64,000 nt of DNA from Paraburkholderia phosphatilytica (GCF_003443895.1 NZ_QQOA01000007.1:186001-250000), one strand, 5' to 3'. Numbered from the stretch's first letter, positions 42,237 to 51,900 are shown. Notes: generated by a model not told the origin, from the sequence alone. A program made the numbers and translations.

Positions 42237-43421
42237 TCAAGTGTACAAAGAAACCTCCGGCAGAATGCCCGAGAGCGCATAGCGGCCGACGTCGCGCACG
42301 CGATAGTCGACGGGGTCGTGCAGCGTGTGGACGCGCGCGTTGCGCCAGAAGCGGTCGAGCGCGGCGGCCTGGCCCGTGGCACGCGCGCCGCACGCGTCGA
42401 ACAGGTTTTCGCCGGCATAAAGCGCCGCGCGGTGCGCGACGATCTTCGCCTCCGATACCGCGAGCGCGACCTCCGCGCGACCGTTCGCATCGAGCGCATC
42501 GCCGTTGCGCCACGCGCTTTCGAGCGCCTCGGCGGCGCGGTCCGTCAGTGCTGCCGCGCTCACCGCGTGCACGCGCATCTCGCCGAAGCGCTGGATCAGA
42601 TACGGGTCGTCGGCGGCTTTCGCCACGCCGGATGCGATCCACGGCCGGCCTGACGCGAGCACGTGGCGGCGCGCTTCGTCGATCGCGCCTTCGGCAATGC
42701 CCGCGAACAGGTTGGTCAGCACGAGCTGCGAGATCAGCGTACGCAACGACGCGTGCGGCGTGTCCGGCCTCACGAGCACCTCGTCGGGTTCGAGCCGAAC
42801 CTCTGCGAACGACACGCTGCCGCTGTCGGTCTGGCGCTGCCCGATCGGGTCCCAGTCCTCGTTGACGGTGATGCCAGCGCGGTCCGTCGGCACGACGCCG
42901 AAGACCGGCTGGCCGCTCGCGGCGTCGTGCCCGGACACGGTCATCATCGCGGAGCCACGCGTGCCCGAACAGAAGCCCTTTACGCCGTCGAGCCGATAAC
43001 CGCCGTCGCCCGTCGCGGTGGCGACGAGACGCGTGTCGAGCGGATTCACCGCGTTGCCCCACCACCAGCGATGCGCAACCGTGCCACGCAGATAGCGTTC
43101 GCGCTGCGCCGCATTGCCCCACACGTCGACGCTCACGGTCTGCAGAAACTGGAAGCCGAGCAGGTGCGCAAGCGCGCTATCGACCCGCGCGATCGCGCGG
43201 ATCGTCGCGTAGATGCGCGGCCAGCGTTCGTCTTCGCCGCCAAAGGCTGCGGGCACCGCGAGCGTCAGCAGCCCCGTATCGGCGATCCACTGTTTTTCTT
43301 CCGACGCATGTCCGCCGGCACGATCGCGCGTTGCGGCGCTCGCGCGCAGCCGTTCGACCAGCGCATCCAGCACCGACTGGAAAGACGCATCGAGCTTCGT
43401 CGCTTCGCGTGGATCGTTCAT
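42237..43421 (-). CDS. Acyl-CoA dehydrogenase-fold flavoprotein (DszC/SfnC-like)
   Basis: A 394-residue protein of the acyl-CoA dehydrogenase superfamily. Expected elements are IADTGLLTLAVPAAFGGEDERW near residues 45-65, WGNAVNPLDTRLVATATGDGGYRLDGVKGFCSGTRGSAMMTVSG in the middle domain, and IISQL/AGIAEGAIDEARRHV in the C-terminal bundle. The catalytic Glu of acyl-CoA dehydrogenases is not seen, and the pattern resembles flavin-dependent monooxygenases such as DszC, SfnC and related desulfurisation proteins. The start at 43421 (MNDPREATK) is chosen; the extra upstream codons are atypical. No flavin reductase is adjacent, and sulfur use is only a guess. Confidence 0.75.
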   Translation of the reverse strand: MNDPREATKLDASFQSVLDALVERLRASAATRDRAGGHASEEKQWIADTGLLTLAVPAAFGGEDERWPRIYATIRAIARVDSALAHLLGFQFLQTVSVDVWGNAAQRERYLRGTVAHRWWWGNAVNPLDTRLVATATGDGGYRLDGVKGFCSGTRGSAMMTVSGHDAASGQPVFGVVPTDRAGITVNEDWDPIGQRQTDSGSVSFAEVRLEPDEVLVRPDTPHASLRTLISQLVLTNLFAGIAEGAIDEARRHVLASGRPWIASGVAKAADDPYLIQRFGEMRVHAVSAAALTDRAAEALESAWRNGDALDANGRAEVALAVSEAKIVAHRAALYAGENLFDACGARATGQAAALDRFWRNARVHTLHDPVDYRVRDVGRYALSGILPEVSLYT

Positions 43422-43558
43422 GGTGCCTCCGCAAGGTCCACCGCCACTGAGAAACAGACGATGATAGTGACGCGGGTTTCGACGGTCTACCAAGCGTTTT
43501 TTCAAAGGAAATCGTCAGACGCGATATAGGTTCGCGAAGAGCACGAGGGGTTGCGCGC

Positions 43559-43601
43559 CAATGAAAAACGGCATGCGCGAGGTGACTCGCGCATGCCGTT
43601 T
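43559..43601 (-). terminator. Rho-independent terminator of the efflux operon
   Basis: A perfect 16-bp stem AAACGGCATGCGCGAG / CTCGCGCATGCCGTTT with a GTGA tetraloop (plus-strand view) is followed on the minus strand by TTTTT. It lies about 40 bases beyond the stop of the outer-membrane channel gene. Confidence 0.9.
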
Positions 43602-43642
43602 CGTCAGCGGTAAGCGAACCGCTGCGCACAACGTCAGCGATA

Positions 43643-45250
43643 TCAGCGATTCGTCGTACCCTTCTGCTCCACTGCTGCGACCGTAGCGGCTGCAACCGCG
43701 GAAGCAGAAGCCGGCGCCGCGGACGACACCTTCGCCGCATCCTGCGTCTTCGCATCGCCCACCTGGACATCGCCCCAGCCGCCGCCGAGCGCGCGGATCA
43801 GATTGACGGTCGACACCGCCTGCACGCCCTGCAACCGGCTCGCCTGCAGCTCCGAGTCGAGCACCGAGCGCTGCGCATCGATCACGTTCAGATAGCTCAC
43901 CTGACCTTCCTGATACTGCACGTCGGACAGATGCGACGCGCGTTCCGACGCATTCACCGCGTCGCTCTGCGAGTGCATCTGATCGTCGAGCAGCCGCAGG
44001 TCCGACAGGTTGTCCTCTACCTCGCGGAACGCGACGAGCACCTGCTGCCGATACTGCGCGACGTCTTCGTCGTACTTGCCGCGCGCCTGCGCGAGATCGG
44101 CCTTGCGACGGCCGCCGTCGAAAATCGGCAGCGTCAGCGCGGTGCCCGACAGCGGCCCGAGCAGGAACGTGCGGCTCGACCACATGAAGAGATCGCCGAG
44201 CGTCGCCGATTCGAAGCCTGCCGCGCCCGTGATATCGAGCTTCGGGAAGAACGCCGACTTCGCGAGCCCGACGCGTGCGTTGGCCGCGGCCATCGCCCGC
44301 TCGGCCGCCGCGATGTCGGGACGGCGTTCGAGCAGCGCCGAAGGCAAACCTGCAGGAATCCGAACCGTCACCGGATCGAGCGGCGTTTCCGGGAACGTGA
44401 AGTTCGCCGGCGCCTTGCCGAGCAGGATCGCGAGTCCATGCTCGGACGCCGCACGGGTCCGCGCAACGCCAACCGCATCCGCGCGCGCCGTCGACAGCTC
44501 GTTGCGCGCCTGCGCCACGTCCAGCTCGCTGATGTCGCCTTCCTTGAAGCGGCGCTCGACGAGCTTCAGCGTGTCCTCGCGCAGCGACACGGTCTTGCGG
44601 TACAGCTGCACTTCGGTATCGAGCTCGCGCAGCTGGAAGTAGTTCTGCGCGACGTCGGCTTGCAGCGCGAGCTGCACCGAGCGGAACAGCGCCTCGCTCT
44701 GCTGCGCGTCCGCGGTGGCCGCGTTCACGTTCGAGCTGACCCGGCCGAACAGATCCGCCTCGTACGACACCGTGGCCTGCGCGGTCCACACCGTCTGCGT
44801 CGGCACGTTCGCGTTCTGCGGCTCTTCGAGCGTCACCGGCGCCAGCCGTTCGCGCGTCGGGCTGAAGCCCGCGTCGATCGACGGGAACCACTGCGAACGC
44901 GCTGCGCGGGTCACCGCCCGCGCTTCCTGCACGCGCGCCGCCGCAGCCTTCAGGTTCTGGTTCGCATCGGCGGCCTGCTGTTCGAGCGAGTCCAGCGTGG
45001 TATCGCCGAACACGGTCCACCATTCGCCGCGATGCGCGTCGTCAGCCGGTTGTGCGGGCTTCCACGTGCCGGCTTCGCTCGCCGGCAGCGCAGGCGCTTC
45101 CTTGAAGGCCGCCGGCGCCGCGACATCGGGCCGGTGGTACGGCGGCTCGACCGAGCACGCCGCGAGCAGCGCCAGCAGCAACGCGCTGCCTGCCGCCCGG
45201 CTTAATCGACCTAGCGGACCCAGGCCGCCGAAAAATACATTCCGTTCCAT
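43643..45250 (-). CDS. opcM: Outer-membrane efflux channel lipoprotein (OpcM/OprC-type, NodT family)
   Basis: A 535-residue TolC-like outer-membrane factor. The N-terminal signal ends in a lipobox (LLALLAACSVEPPYHRP; Cys at about 32). The duplicated helical hairpin pattern shows as SWFPSIDAGFSPTRERLAP, ELDVAQARNELSTARAD, ERRPDIAAAERAMAAANARVGLAKSAFFPKLDITGAAGFES and YQEGQVSYLNVIDAQRSVLDSELQASRLQG. A C-terminal Ala/Ser/Val-rich tail is unusual and probably disordered. AAGGAGA lies 9 bases before the ATG. Third pump component, 14 bases after the RND gene. The name follows synteny with ceoAB-opcM / bpeEF-oprC. Confidence 0.9.
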   Translation of the reverse strand: MERNVFFGGLGPLGRLSRAAGSALLLALLAACSVEPPYHRPDVAAPAAFKEAPALPASEAGTWKPAQPADDAHRGEWWTVFGDTTLDSLEQQAADANQNLKAAAARVQEARAVTRAARSQWFPSIDAGFSPTRERLAPVTLEEPQNANVPTQTVWTAQATVSYEADLFGRVSSNVNAATADAQQSEALFRSVQLALQADVAQNYFQLRELDTEVQLYRKTVSLREDTLKLVERRFKEGDISELDVAQARNELSTARADAVGVARTRAASEHGLAILLGKAPANFTFPETPLDPVTVRIPAGLPSALLERRPDIAAAERAMAAANARVGLAKSAFFPKLDITGAAGFESATLGDLFMWSSRTFLLGPLSGTALTLPIFDGGRRKADLAQARGKYDEDVAQYRQQVLVAFREVEDNLSDLRLLDDQMHSQSDAVNASERASHLSDVQYQEGQVSYLNVIDAQRSVLDSELQASRLQGVQAVSTVNLIRALGGGWGDVQVGDAKTQDAAKVSSAAPASASAVAAATVAAVEQKGTTNR

Positions 45251-45264
45251 TTTTCTGGTTCTCC

Positions 45265-48200
45265 TTATTCGGCCGCCGGAACGGCAATTCGCGGCGAGTC
45301 TTTCTGCGCGACGTGGATCTTGCCGCCCGCGAGCGTGCGCAGCACCACGTAGAACACCGGCGTCAGCATCAGGCCGAACAGCGTCACGCCCAGCATGCCG
45401 AAGAACACCGCGACGCCCATCGCGTGACGCATCTCCGAACCCGCACCCGACGACAGCACCAGCGGCACCACGCCCATGATGAAAGCGATCGAGGTCATCA
45501 GGATCGGACGCAGCCGCATGCGGCTCGCCTCGATCGCCGCCGACAGCGGCGAATGCCCGTCATGCTCCAGCTCGCGCGCGAACTCGACGATCAGGATCGC
45601 GTTCTTCGATGCGAGGCCCACCAGCACCATCAGGCCGATCTGCGTGAAGATGTTGTTGTCGCCGTGCGTGAGCCACACGCCGGTCAGCGCGGACAGCACG
45701 CTCATCGGCACGATCAGGATCACCGCGAGCGGCAGCGTCATGCTCTCGTACAGCGCGGCGAGCACGAGGAACACGAGCAGCACGCTGATCGGGAACACCC
45801 ACAGGCCCGCGTTGCCGGCAAGAATCTGCTGGTAGGTCAGATCGGTCCATTCGAACTTCACGCCGCGCGGCAAGGTCTGCGCTGCGATCCGTTCGGCCGC
45901 CGCCTGCGCCTGGCCCGACGAGAAGCCCGGTGCCGGACCGCCGTTGATGTCGGCTGCGGTGTAGCCGTTGTAGCGCACCACCATCTCCGGCCCATACGTC
46001 GGCGTCACCGTGACGAGCGACGACAGCGGCACCATGTCGCCCGCGGCGTTGCGCGTCTTCAGCAGACCGATGTCGTCCGCGTTCTTGCGGAACGGCGCAT
46101 CCGCCTGCACCCGCACCTGATACACGCGGCCGAACTTGTTGAAGTCGTTCACGTACAGCGAGCCGAGATAGATCTGCATCGTGTCGAACACGTCCGTCAC
46201 CGGCACGCCGAGCTGCTTCGCTTTCGTGCGGTCCAGATCCACGTTCAGCTGCGGCACGTTGATCTGGTAGCTCGAGAACGTCGGCCCGAGTTCAGGCGTC
46301 TGCGAAGCCTTCTTGATGAAGTCCTGGGTGGCCTTGTTGAGCGCCGCGTAACCCACCGCGCCGTGGTCCTCCAGCTGCATCTTGAAGCCGCCGAGCGTAC
46401 CGAGGCCCAGCACCGGCGGCGGCGGGAACACCGCGACGAACGAGTCCTTGATCTGCGCGTACTGCTGGTTCAGCGCGCCCGCGATCGCACCGGCGGACAG
46501 CGCCTTGCTGCCGCGATCCTTGAACGGCTTCAGCGTGACGAACACGATGCCCGCGCTCGAACTGTTCGTGAAGCCATTCACCGACAGACCCGGGAACGCC
46601 ACCGCGCTTTCCACACCCGGCTGCTTCAGCGCGATCGCGCTCATGTCGCGAATCACGTTCTCGGTGCGGTCGAGCGATGCGCCGTTCGGCAACTGCGCGA
46701 ACGCGATCAGATACTCCTTGTCCTGCGCCGGCACGAAGCCGCCCGGCACGATGTGCGCAACGCCGAGCGTCGCGGCAAGCAGCACCGCATAGACCGCGAG
46801 CATCGCGCCCTTGCGCCTCAGCACGCCCTTCACGCCACGGCTGTAGTTCTCCGAGCCGCGATGGAACACCTTGTTGAAGCGGCGGAAGAAGCCGCCGAAC
46901 ACCGCGTTCATCGCGCGCGTCAGCCAGTCGGGTTTCTCGTCGTGACCGCGCAGCAGCAGTGCGGACAGCGCCGGCGACAACGTCAGCGAGTTGAACGCCG
47001 AGATCACCGTCGAGATCGCGATGGTCATCGCGAACTGTTTGTAGAACTGGCCCGTCAGACCGCTCATGAATGCGAGCGGCACGAACACGGCGACCAGCGT
47101 CAGCGCGATCGCGATGATCGGCCCGCTCACTTCCTGCATCGCCTTGTAAGTGGCCTCGCGCGCGGAGAGCCCGCGCTCGATGTTCCGCTCGACGTTCTCG
47201 ACCACCACGATCGCATCGTCCACCACGATCCCGATCGCGAGCACCATCCCGAACAGCGACAGCGCATTGATCGAGAAGCCGAAGCCGAGCAGCAGCGAGA
47301 ACGTACCGATGATCGACACCGGCACCGCGATCAGCGGAATGATTGACGCGCGCCACGTCTGCAGGAACACGATCACGACCACCACCACGAGCGCGATCGC
47401 TTCGAGCAGCGTATGCACCACCGCCTCGATACTGGAGCGTACGAATTGAGTCGGGTCGTAGACGATCTTGTAGTCCACGCCATCGGGCATGTCCTGCTTC
47501 AGCTCCTTCATCGCGTCGCGCACCTGCGACGAGATCGCGAGCGAGTTCGCGCCCGGCGCCTGGTTGATCGCGAGCGCGACCGCCGGCTTGTTGTCGAGCA
47601 GCGAACGCAGACCGTATTCCGACGCGGCGAGCTCAACCCGCGCGACGTCGCGCAGATACGTGACAGCGCCATCGGGTGCGGTCTTCAGGATGATGTTGCC
47701 GAACTCCTGCACGGTGTTCAGACGCCCGCGCGCATTCACCGACAACTGCAGCGGCGTGCCCGGCACCGACGGCGATGCGCCGATCACACCCGCCGCGACC
47801 TGCACGTTCTGCTCGCGGATCGCGTTCACGACATCGGTTGCGGTGAGACCGCGCTGCGCGACCTTCTGCGGATCGAGCCACACGCGCATCGCGTAGTCGC
47901 CCGAACCCCACAGCTGCACTTCGCCCACGCCCTGGATCCGCGCGAGGCGGTCCTTCACGTTGAGCAGCGCGTAGTTGCGCAGGTACGTCATGTCGTACTG
48001 GTTGTTCGGCGAGATCAGGTGCACGACCATCGTCAGCGTCGGCGAGCTCTTGATCGTCGTCACGCCGAGCCGCTGCACGTCTTCCGGCAGACGCGGCAGC
48101 GCCTGGTTCACGCGGTTCTGCACGAGCTGCGTCGCGAGGTCCGGGTTCGTGCCGAGACGGAACGTGACCGTCAGCGTCAGGTTGCCGTCGCTGTTCGCCT

Positions 48201-48447
48201 GCGACTGCATGTACAGCATGTTTTCGACGCCGTTGATCTGCTCTTCGAGCGGCGACGCAACCGTTTCGGCGATCACTTTCGGGTTCGCGCCCGGATACTG
48301 CGCGTGCACGACGACCGATGGCGGCACGACTTCGGGGTACTCGGAGATCGGCAGCTGGAACAGCGAGATCACGCCGGCCAGCAGGATCAGCACCGATAGC
48401 ACGCCCGCGAAGATCGGCCGGTCGATGAAGAATTTGGATATGTTCAT
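45265..48447 (-). CDS. ceoB: RND multidrug efflux transporter (CeoB/BpeF-type)
   Basis: A 1060-residue HAE1-family inner-membrane drug/proton antiporter. The N-terminus MNISKFFIDRPIFAGVLSVLILLAGVISLFQLPISEYPEV is typical; the proton-relay Asp pair is in TM4 (GIVVDDAIVVVENVERN) and the TM10-11 region includes the matching Lys/Thr residues (GLASKNAILIVEFA). Two large periplasmic loops alternate with the two membrane halves. Substrates of the Burkholderia homologues include chloramphenicol, trimethoprim, fluoroquinolones and salicylate. Downstream of the adaptor gene by 49 bases. Confidence 0.93.
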   Translation of the reverse strand: MNISKFFIDRPIFAGVLSVLILLAGVISLFQLPISEYPEVVPPSVVVHAQYPGANPKVIAETVASPLEEQINGVENMLYMQSQANSDGNLTLTVTFRLGTNPDLATQLVQNRVNQALPRLPEDVQRLGVTTIKSSPTLTMVVHLISPNNQYDMTYLRNYALLNVKDRLARIQGVGEVQLWGSGDYAMRVWLDPQKVAQRGLTATDVVNAIREQNVQVAAGVIGASPSVPGTPLQLSVNARGRLNTVQEFGNIILKTAPDGAVTYLRDVARVELAASEYGLRSLLDNKPAVALAINQAPGANSLAISSQVRDAMKELKQDMPDGVDYKIVYDPTQFVRSSIEAVVHTLLEAIALVVVVVIVFLQTWRASIIPLIAVPVSIIGTFSLLLGFGFSINALSLFGMVLAIGIVVDDAIVVVENVERNIERGLSAREATYKAMQEVSGPIIAIALTLVAVFVPLAFMSGLTGQFYKQFAMTIAISTVISAFNSLTLSPALSALLLRGHDEKPDWLTRAMNAVFGGFFRRFNKVFHRGSENYSRGVKGVLRRKGAMLAVYAVLLAATLGVAHIVPGGFVPAQDKEYLIAFAQLPNGASLDRTENVIRDMSAIALKQPGVESAVAFPGLSVNGFTNSSSAGIVFVTLKPFKDRGSKALSAGAIAGALNQQYAQIKDSFVAVFPPPPVLGLGTLGGFKMQLEDHGAVGYAALNKATQDFIKKASQTPELGPTFSSYQINVPQLNVDLDRTKAKQLGVPVTDVFDTMQIYLGSLYVNDFNKFGRVYQVRVQADAPFRKNADDIGLLKTRNAAGDMVPLSSLVTVTPTYGPEMVVRYNGYTAADINGGPAPGFSSGQAQAAAERIAAQTLPRGVKFEWTDLTYQQILAGNAGLWVFPISVLLVFLVLAALYESMTLPLAVILIVPMSVLSALTGVWLTHGDNNIFTQIGLMVLVGLASKNAILIVEFARELEHDGHSPLSAAIEASRMRLRPILMTSIAFIMGVVPLVLSSGAGSEMRHAMGVAVFFGMLGVTLFGLMLTPVFYVVLRTLAGGKIHVAQKDSPRIAVPAAE

Positions 48448-48496
48448 GAGAAGCTCAAAAAGTGTCTACGCAGAGGCAGGAAACGACGAACCCGGA

Positions 48497-49795
48497 TCAC
48501 GAGTTCTTCGCGTTGCCATGCGTCGCGTTTTGTGCGTCTTTCTGCGGTGCTTTCTGCGCGGGTTTAGCCGAAGCCTGTGCCGCAGGTTGTGCTGACGGTT
48601 GCGAGGCGGGTTGCGCGGCCGCCTGATCGTCGTCGCTGTCGTTGCCGTCCATCTGCACCATGTGCACGCGCACTTCGCCGCCCGGACGCACGCGCTGCGT
48701 GCCGTTCACGACGATCCGCTCGCCTTCCTTGAGGCCCGACGTGATCACGCGCAGGTTGCCCTGCTGGCTGCCGAGCTGCACTTCGCGGTACGCGACGTGC
48801 CCGTTCTGATCGACGACCAGCACGAACTTCTTGTCCTGATCGGTGCCGATCGCGGCTTCGTTGATCAGCAGCGCCGCGTGCGGCTTGCTGCCGCCCACCT
48901 TGATACGCGCATACAGACCCGGCACGAGCGTGCCGTCCGCGTTGTCGAAACGTGCGCGCACGCGGATCGTGCCCGACGACGTATCGAGCTGGTTATCGAC
49001 CGATTCGATCGTGCCGTGACGCGAGTAGCCCATTTCATCCGCGAGGCCGAGATCGACCGGTACCGCGCCGCCCTGGTTCGCCTGATGGATGTAGCGCAGA
49101 TAGGTCTGCTCGTCCGCGTCGAACGATGCGTAGATCGGCGACACCGACACGAGCGATGTCAGCGGCGCCGAGCTCGCGCCCGCCGACACGACGTTGCCCA
49201 CCGTGATCTCGGCGCGCGACACGCGGCCCGATACCGGCGCCGTGATGCGCGTGTAGCCGAGGTTGATCTGCGCGGCTTCGAGCGCGGCTTGCGCGGCCTT
49301 CAGGTTCGCGCTCGCTTCGCGGGCGTCATTCTGCTTCTGGTCGTAGTCGCGCTTCGCGATCGCGTTGTCCGCGAGCAACCGCTGCGCGCGCTCCCAGTCG
49401 CTCTGCGTGTAACCGGTGCGCGCCTGCGCGGCCGCGACCTGCGCCGCGGCCTGGTCGACGGCGGCCTGGTACGGACGCGGATCGATCACGAACAGCGTGT
49501 CGCCCTTCTTCACGAGCGCGCCGTCCTTGAAGTTCACCGACACGATCGTGCCCGACACCTGCGGACGCACCTCGACCTTGTCGATCGCTTCGAGACGGCC
49601 TGAATACTGCTGCCATTCGGTGATGGTCTTGTCGATCACCGTGGCGACGTCGACCTCCGGCAACATCGCCGACGCGGATTGCGGCGGCGAGCTCGCATCC
49701 ACACGAATCACGCCGAACGTCGCAAGCCCCGCGACGACGAGCACTGCAGCCGCCGCTAGCGCGACACGCGATTTTGAAAGGGAAAGCTGTGCCAT
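48497..49795 (-). CDS. ceoA: RND periplasmic adaptor protein (CeoA/BpeE-type)
   Basis: A 432-residue membrane-fusion protein. GGAGG stands six bases before the ATG at 49795 (MAQLSLSKSRVALAAAAVLVVAGLATFGVIRV), giving an N-terminal membrane anchor; the in-frame extension upstream overlaps the hydrolase gene region and is rejected. The lipoyl/beta-barrel pattern shows as SGRLEAIDKVEVRPQVSGTIVSVNFKDGALVKKGDTLFVIDPRPYQ, a helical hairpin, then INLGYTRITAPVSGRVSRAEITVGNVV. The C-terminal 45 residues are Gln/Ala/Ser/Lys-rich low complexity. It bridges RND and outer-membrane channel. Confidence 0.92.
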   Translation of the reverse strand: MAQLSLSKSRVALAAAAVLVVAGLATFGVIRVDASSPPQSASAMLPEVDVATVIDKTITEWQQYSGRLEAIDKVEVRPQVSGTIVSVNFKDGALVKKGDTLFVIDPRPYQAAVDQAAAQVAAAQARTGYTQSDWERAQRLLADNAIAKRDYDQKQNDAREASANLKAAQAALEAAQINLGYTRITAPVSGRVSRAEITVGNVVSAGASSAPLTSLVSVSPIYASFDADEQTYLRYIHQANQGGAVPVDLGLADEMGYSRHGTIESVDNQLDTSSGTIRVRARFDNADGTLVPGLYARIKVGGSKPHAALLINEAAIGTDQDKKFVLVVDQNGHVAYREVQLGSQQGNLRVITSGLKEGERIVVNGTQRVRPGGEVRVHMVQMDGNDSDDDQAAAQPASQPSAQPAAQASAKPAQKAPQKDAQNATHGNAKNS

Positions 49796-49832
49796 TCTGA
49801 CCTCCGGGTTTTCTGGTTTCTGGTTAATTGCT

Positions 49833-50690
49833 TTATCGGCTGGCGCGCACTTCGAAGCGCCATTGAAAGAACCGGGTGACTTCCTGCAATGCGGCCGGGT
49901 AACTCGCGATGCCCGCATGCGACACGCTCGGATAGCGCACCACCTGCGTATGCACGCCCGCCGCGATGAGATTGCTCGCGTACTTCTCCGCCTCCACGTG
50001 CAGCACGTCGTTCTGCGCGGTCACGATCAGCGTCTTCGGCAACCCCGCGAGCCGCATCGATTCGAGCGGCGCCGCGTACGGATGCAGACGCTGCGAAGCC
50101 TGCGGCAGATACGCGCGATAACACGCCGCGCATTCGCTCGCGGTGATGTCGGAGCTGAGCCGCCGTTCGTCGCCGAGACGCGTCAGGCTCGGGTCGAGCA
50201 TCGGGCCGAGCAACGCTTGAGCGTCGATCCGTACGTCACCGCGATCGCGCGCGATGAACGCGAGACAGTTCGCGAGCTGGCCGCCCGAGTCGTGCCCCGC
50301 CGCGCCGATCCGCTTCGGGTTGCCGCCGAATGCGCGCGCGCCGGTCAGCACCCACTGCGCCGCGCGATACGCGTCTTCGGGCGCCGCGGGAAACGGAAAC
50401 TGCGGCGCAAGCGAGTAGCCGACCGAAACCACGAGCGCCGGCAGATGCTCGGCGAAATAGCGCGACGGCGTGTCGGCATCGTCGACGCAGCCGCGCACGA
50501 AACCGCCGCCGTGGAAGTACAACAGCACCGGCAGGCCGCTTGCGCCGGCACGCCGGTAAAGCCTCAGCGTGATCGCCTGGGCATGGCCGTCGATCCGCAC
50601 GTCCGTGACTTCGATTTCCGGCGCGGCGGGCTCGGGCACGAGCTCGGCGGCGGCAGTCACGAACGGGAACGGCGTTTTGAAAGCATCCAT
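49833..50690 (-). CDS. llpE: Alpha/beta hydrolase, LlpE-like (HSL family)
   Basis: A 285-residue hydrolase. The oxyanion motif YFHGGGFVRG and nucleophile elbow GAAGHDSGGQLAN (Ser within GHDSGG) mark the hormone-sensitive-lipase family; a charge-relay Asp in VTAQNDVLHVEAE and His in YPSVSHAGIAS complete the triad. It is the first gene of the efflux operon, 37 bases before the adaptor. Burkholderia CeoAB-OpcM/BpeEF-OprC operons carry such a lipase-like gene (llpE) in the same position, so the name is used; its cellular substrate is unknown. The start may be seven codons earlier (50711). Confidence 0.85.
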   Translation of the reverse strand: MDAFKTPFPFVTAAAELVPEPAAPEIEVTDVRIDGHAQAITLRLYRRAGASGLPVLLYFHGGGFVRGCVDDADTPSRYFAEHLPALVVSVGYSLAPQFPFPAAPEDAYRAAQWVLTGARAFGGNPKRIGAAGHDSGGQLANCLAFIARDRGDVRIDAQALLGPMLDPSLTRLGDERRLSSDITASECAACYRAYLPQASQRLHPYAAPLESMRLAGLPKTLIVTAQNDVLHVEAEKYASNLIAAGVHTQVVRYPSVSHAGIASYPAALQEVTRFFQWRFEVRASR

Positions 50691-50728
50691 GTCGATGGCG
50701 CACGAGCGCATTGAATATCGAATGGTGT

Positions 50729-50784
50729 GAATTGTGTGTTCGGCAGACTCGCAAATAAATGCCTATAATCCGGCAACACAATTC
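50729..50784. promoter_or_regulatory. Promoter and spaced inverted repeat between llpE and the LysR gene
   Basis: TATAAT (50764-50769) is a consensus -10 for the LysR gene. Flanking it are GAATTGTGT (50729-50737) and its exact complement ACACAATTC (50776-50784), 38 bases between arms. The sites bracket the -10 element of the regulator and lie upstream of the divergent efflux operon, as expected for LysR autoregulation and activation. Confidence 0.6.
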
Positions 50785-50889
50785 GGTGCCCCTGAACAAT
50801 CGCAGGCGATGAAATCGCCGCGTGGCCCGGCGCTCAACGCCGTCCCAGCGTTCATGTCCCAGCCGCGCCGGCCCTTTCGGAGGTAAGTC

Positions 50890-51894
50890 ATGGACCGTCT
50901 TCAGGCCATGCAGGTGTTCACTCGTGTCGTCGATACCAACAGCTTCACGCGCGCCGCGGAGACGCTCGACATGCCGCGCGCGTCGGTCACGACGATCATC
51001 CAGAATCTCGAAGCGTTTCTCGGCACGCGCCTGATGCACCGGACCACGCGCCGTCTGTCGCTGACGCCGGACGGCGCCGCGTACTACGAGCGTTGCGTGC
51101 GCATCCTGCAGGAAGTGGAAGAGACCGAATCGAGCTTCCAGCGCGGCAACCGCAAGCCGCACGGCAAGCTGCGCGTCGACATGCCGGGCGCGATCGGGCG
51201 GCTGATCGTGATTCCTTCGCTGTGTGAATTCCACACTCGCTACCCGGATATCGATCTGCAGATGGGCCTCTCCGACCGGCCGGTGGATCTGCTGCAGGAA
51301 GGCGTCGACTGCGTGGTGCGCGTCGGCGCATTGCAGGATTCGTCGCTGGTCGCACGGCGTGTAGGGTTATTCGAAGGCATTTCATGCGCGGCGCCCGAAT
51401 ATCTGGAACGCTACGGCGTGCCGCATTCGCTCGAAGACCTCGAACGCCATCGCGCGGTGAACTACTTCTCGAGCCGCACCGGCCGCGTGATCGACTGGGC
51501 GTTTCTGGTGGACGGGAAGGAAGTCGAGGTGAAGATGAAGGGCAGCGTGTCCGTGAACGATGCGGACGCGTACGTGACTTGCGGCGTGGAAGGCTTCGGG
51601 CTGATCCAGCCGCCGCTCTTCATGGTGCGGCCGCATCTTCAAACCGGGCAGCTCGTCGAGGTGATGCCGGACCTGAAGCCGCTGCCGATGCCGATTTCCG
51701 TGGTCTATCCGCACAGCCGGCATCTGTCGTCGAAGGTGCGCGTGTTCGTCGACTGGATCGCGGAAATTTTCGATCGCTGCCCGCTGCTGAGCGGCCGCGG
51801 CAGTCTCGACAAGGCCTGCTCGCTGAAGACCCCGGAGCAGCGCGAATCCGCGCCGCCTCACGATACGCCGATCGTCACCGAGTGGGTGGCGTGA
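50890..51894 (+). CDS. ceoR: LysR-family regulator of the efflux operon (CeoR/BpeT-type)
   Basis: A 334-residue LysR regulator. The winged helix reads MDRLQAMQVFTRVVDTNSFTRAAETLDMPRASVTTIIQNLEAFLGTRLMHRTTRRLSLT, with GGAGG shortly before the ATG. The effector domain covers about residues 92-300 (LRVDMPGAIGRLIVIPSLCEFHTRYPDIDLQMGLSDRPVDLLQEGVDCVVRVG...). It diverges from llpE-ceoA-ceoB-opcM, exactly the arrangement in Burkholderia where the LysR protein activates the pump in response to salicylate or drugs. The last 35 residues are a variable tail. Confidence 0.88.
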   Translation: MDRLQAMQVFTRVVDTNSFTRAAETLDMPRASVTTIIQNLEAFLGTRLMHRTTRRLSLTPDGAAYYERCVRILQEVEETESSFQRGNRKPHGKLRVDMPGAIGRLIVIPSLCEFHTRYPDIDLQMGLSDRPVDLLQEGVDCVVRVGALQDSSLVARRVGLFEGISCAAPEYLERYGVPHSLEDLERHRAVNYFSSRTGRVIDWAFLVDGKEVEVKMKGSVSVNDADAYVTCGVEGFGLIQPPLFMVRPHLQTGQLVEVMPDLKPLPMPISVVYPHSRHLSSKVRVFVDWIAEIFDRCPLLSGRGSLDKACSLKTPEQRESAPPHDTPIVTEWVA

Positions 51895-51900
51895 GCGTTT

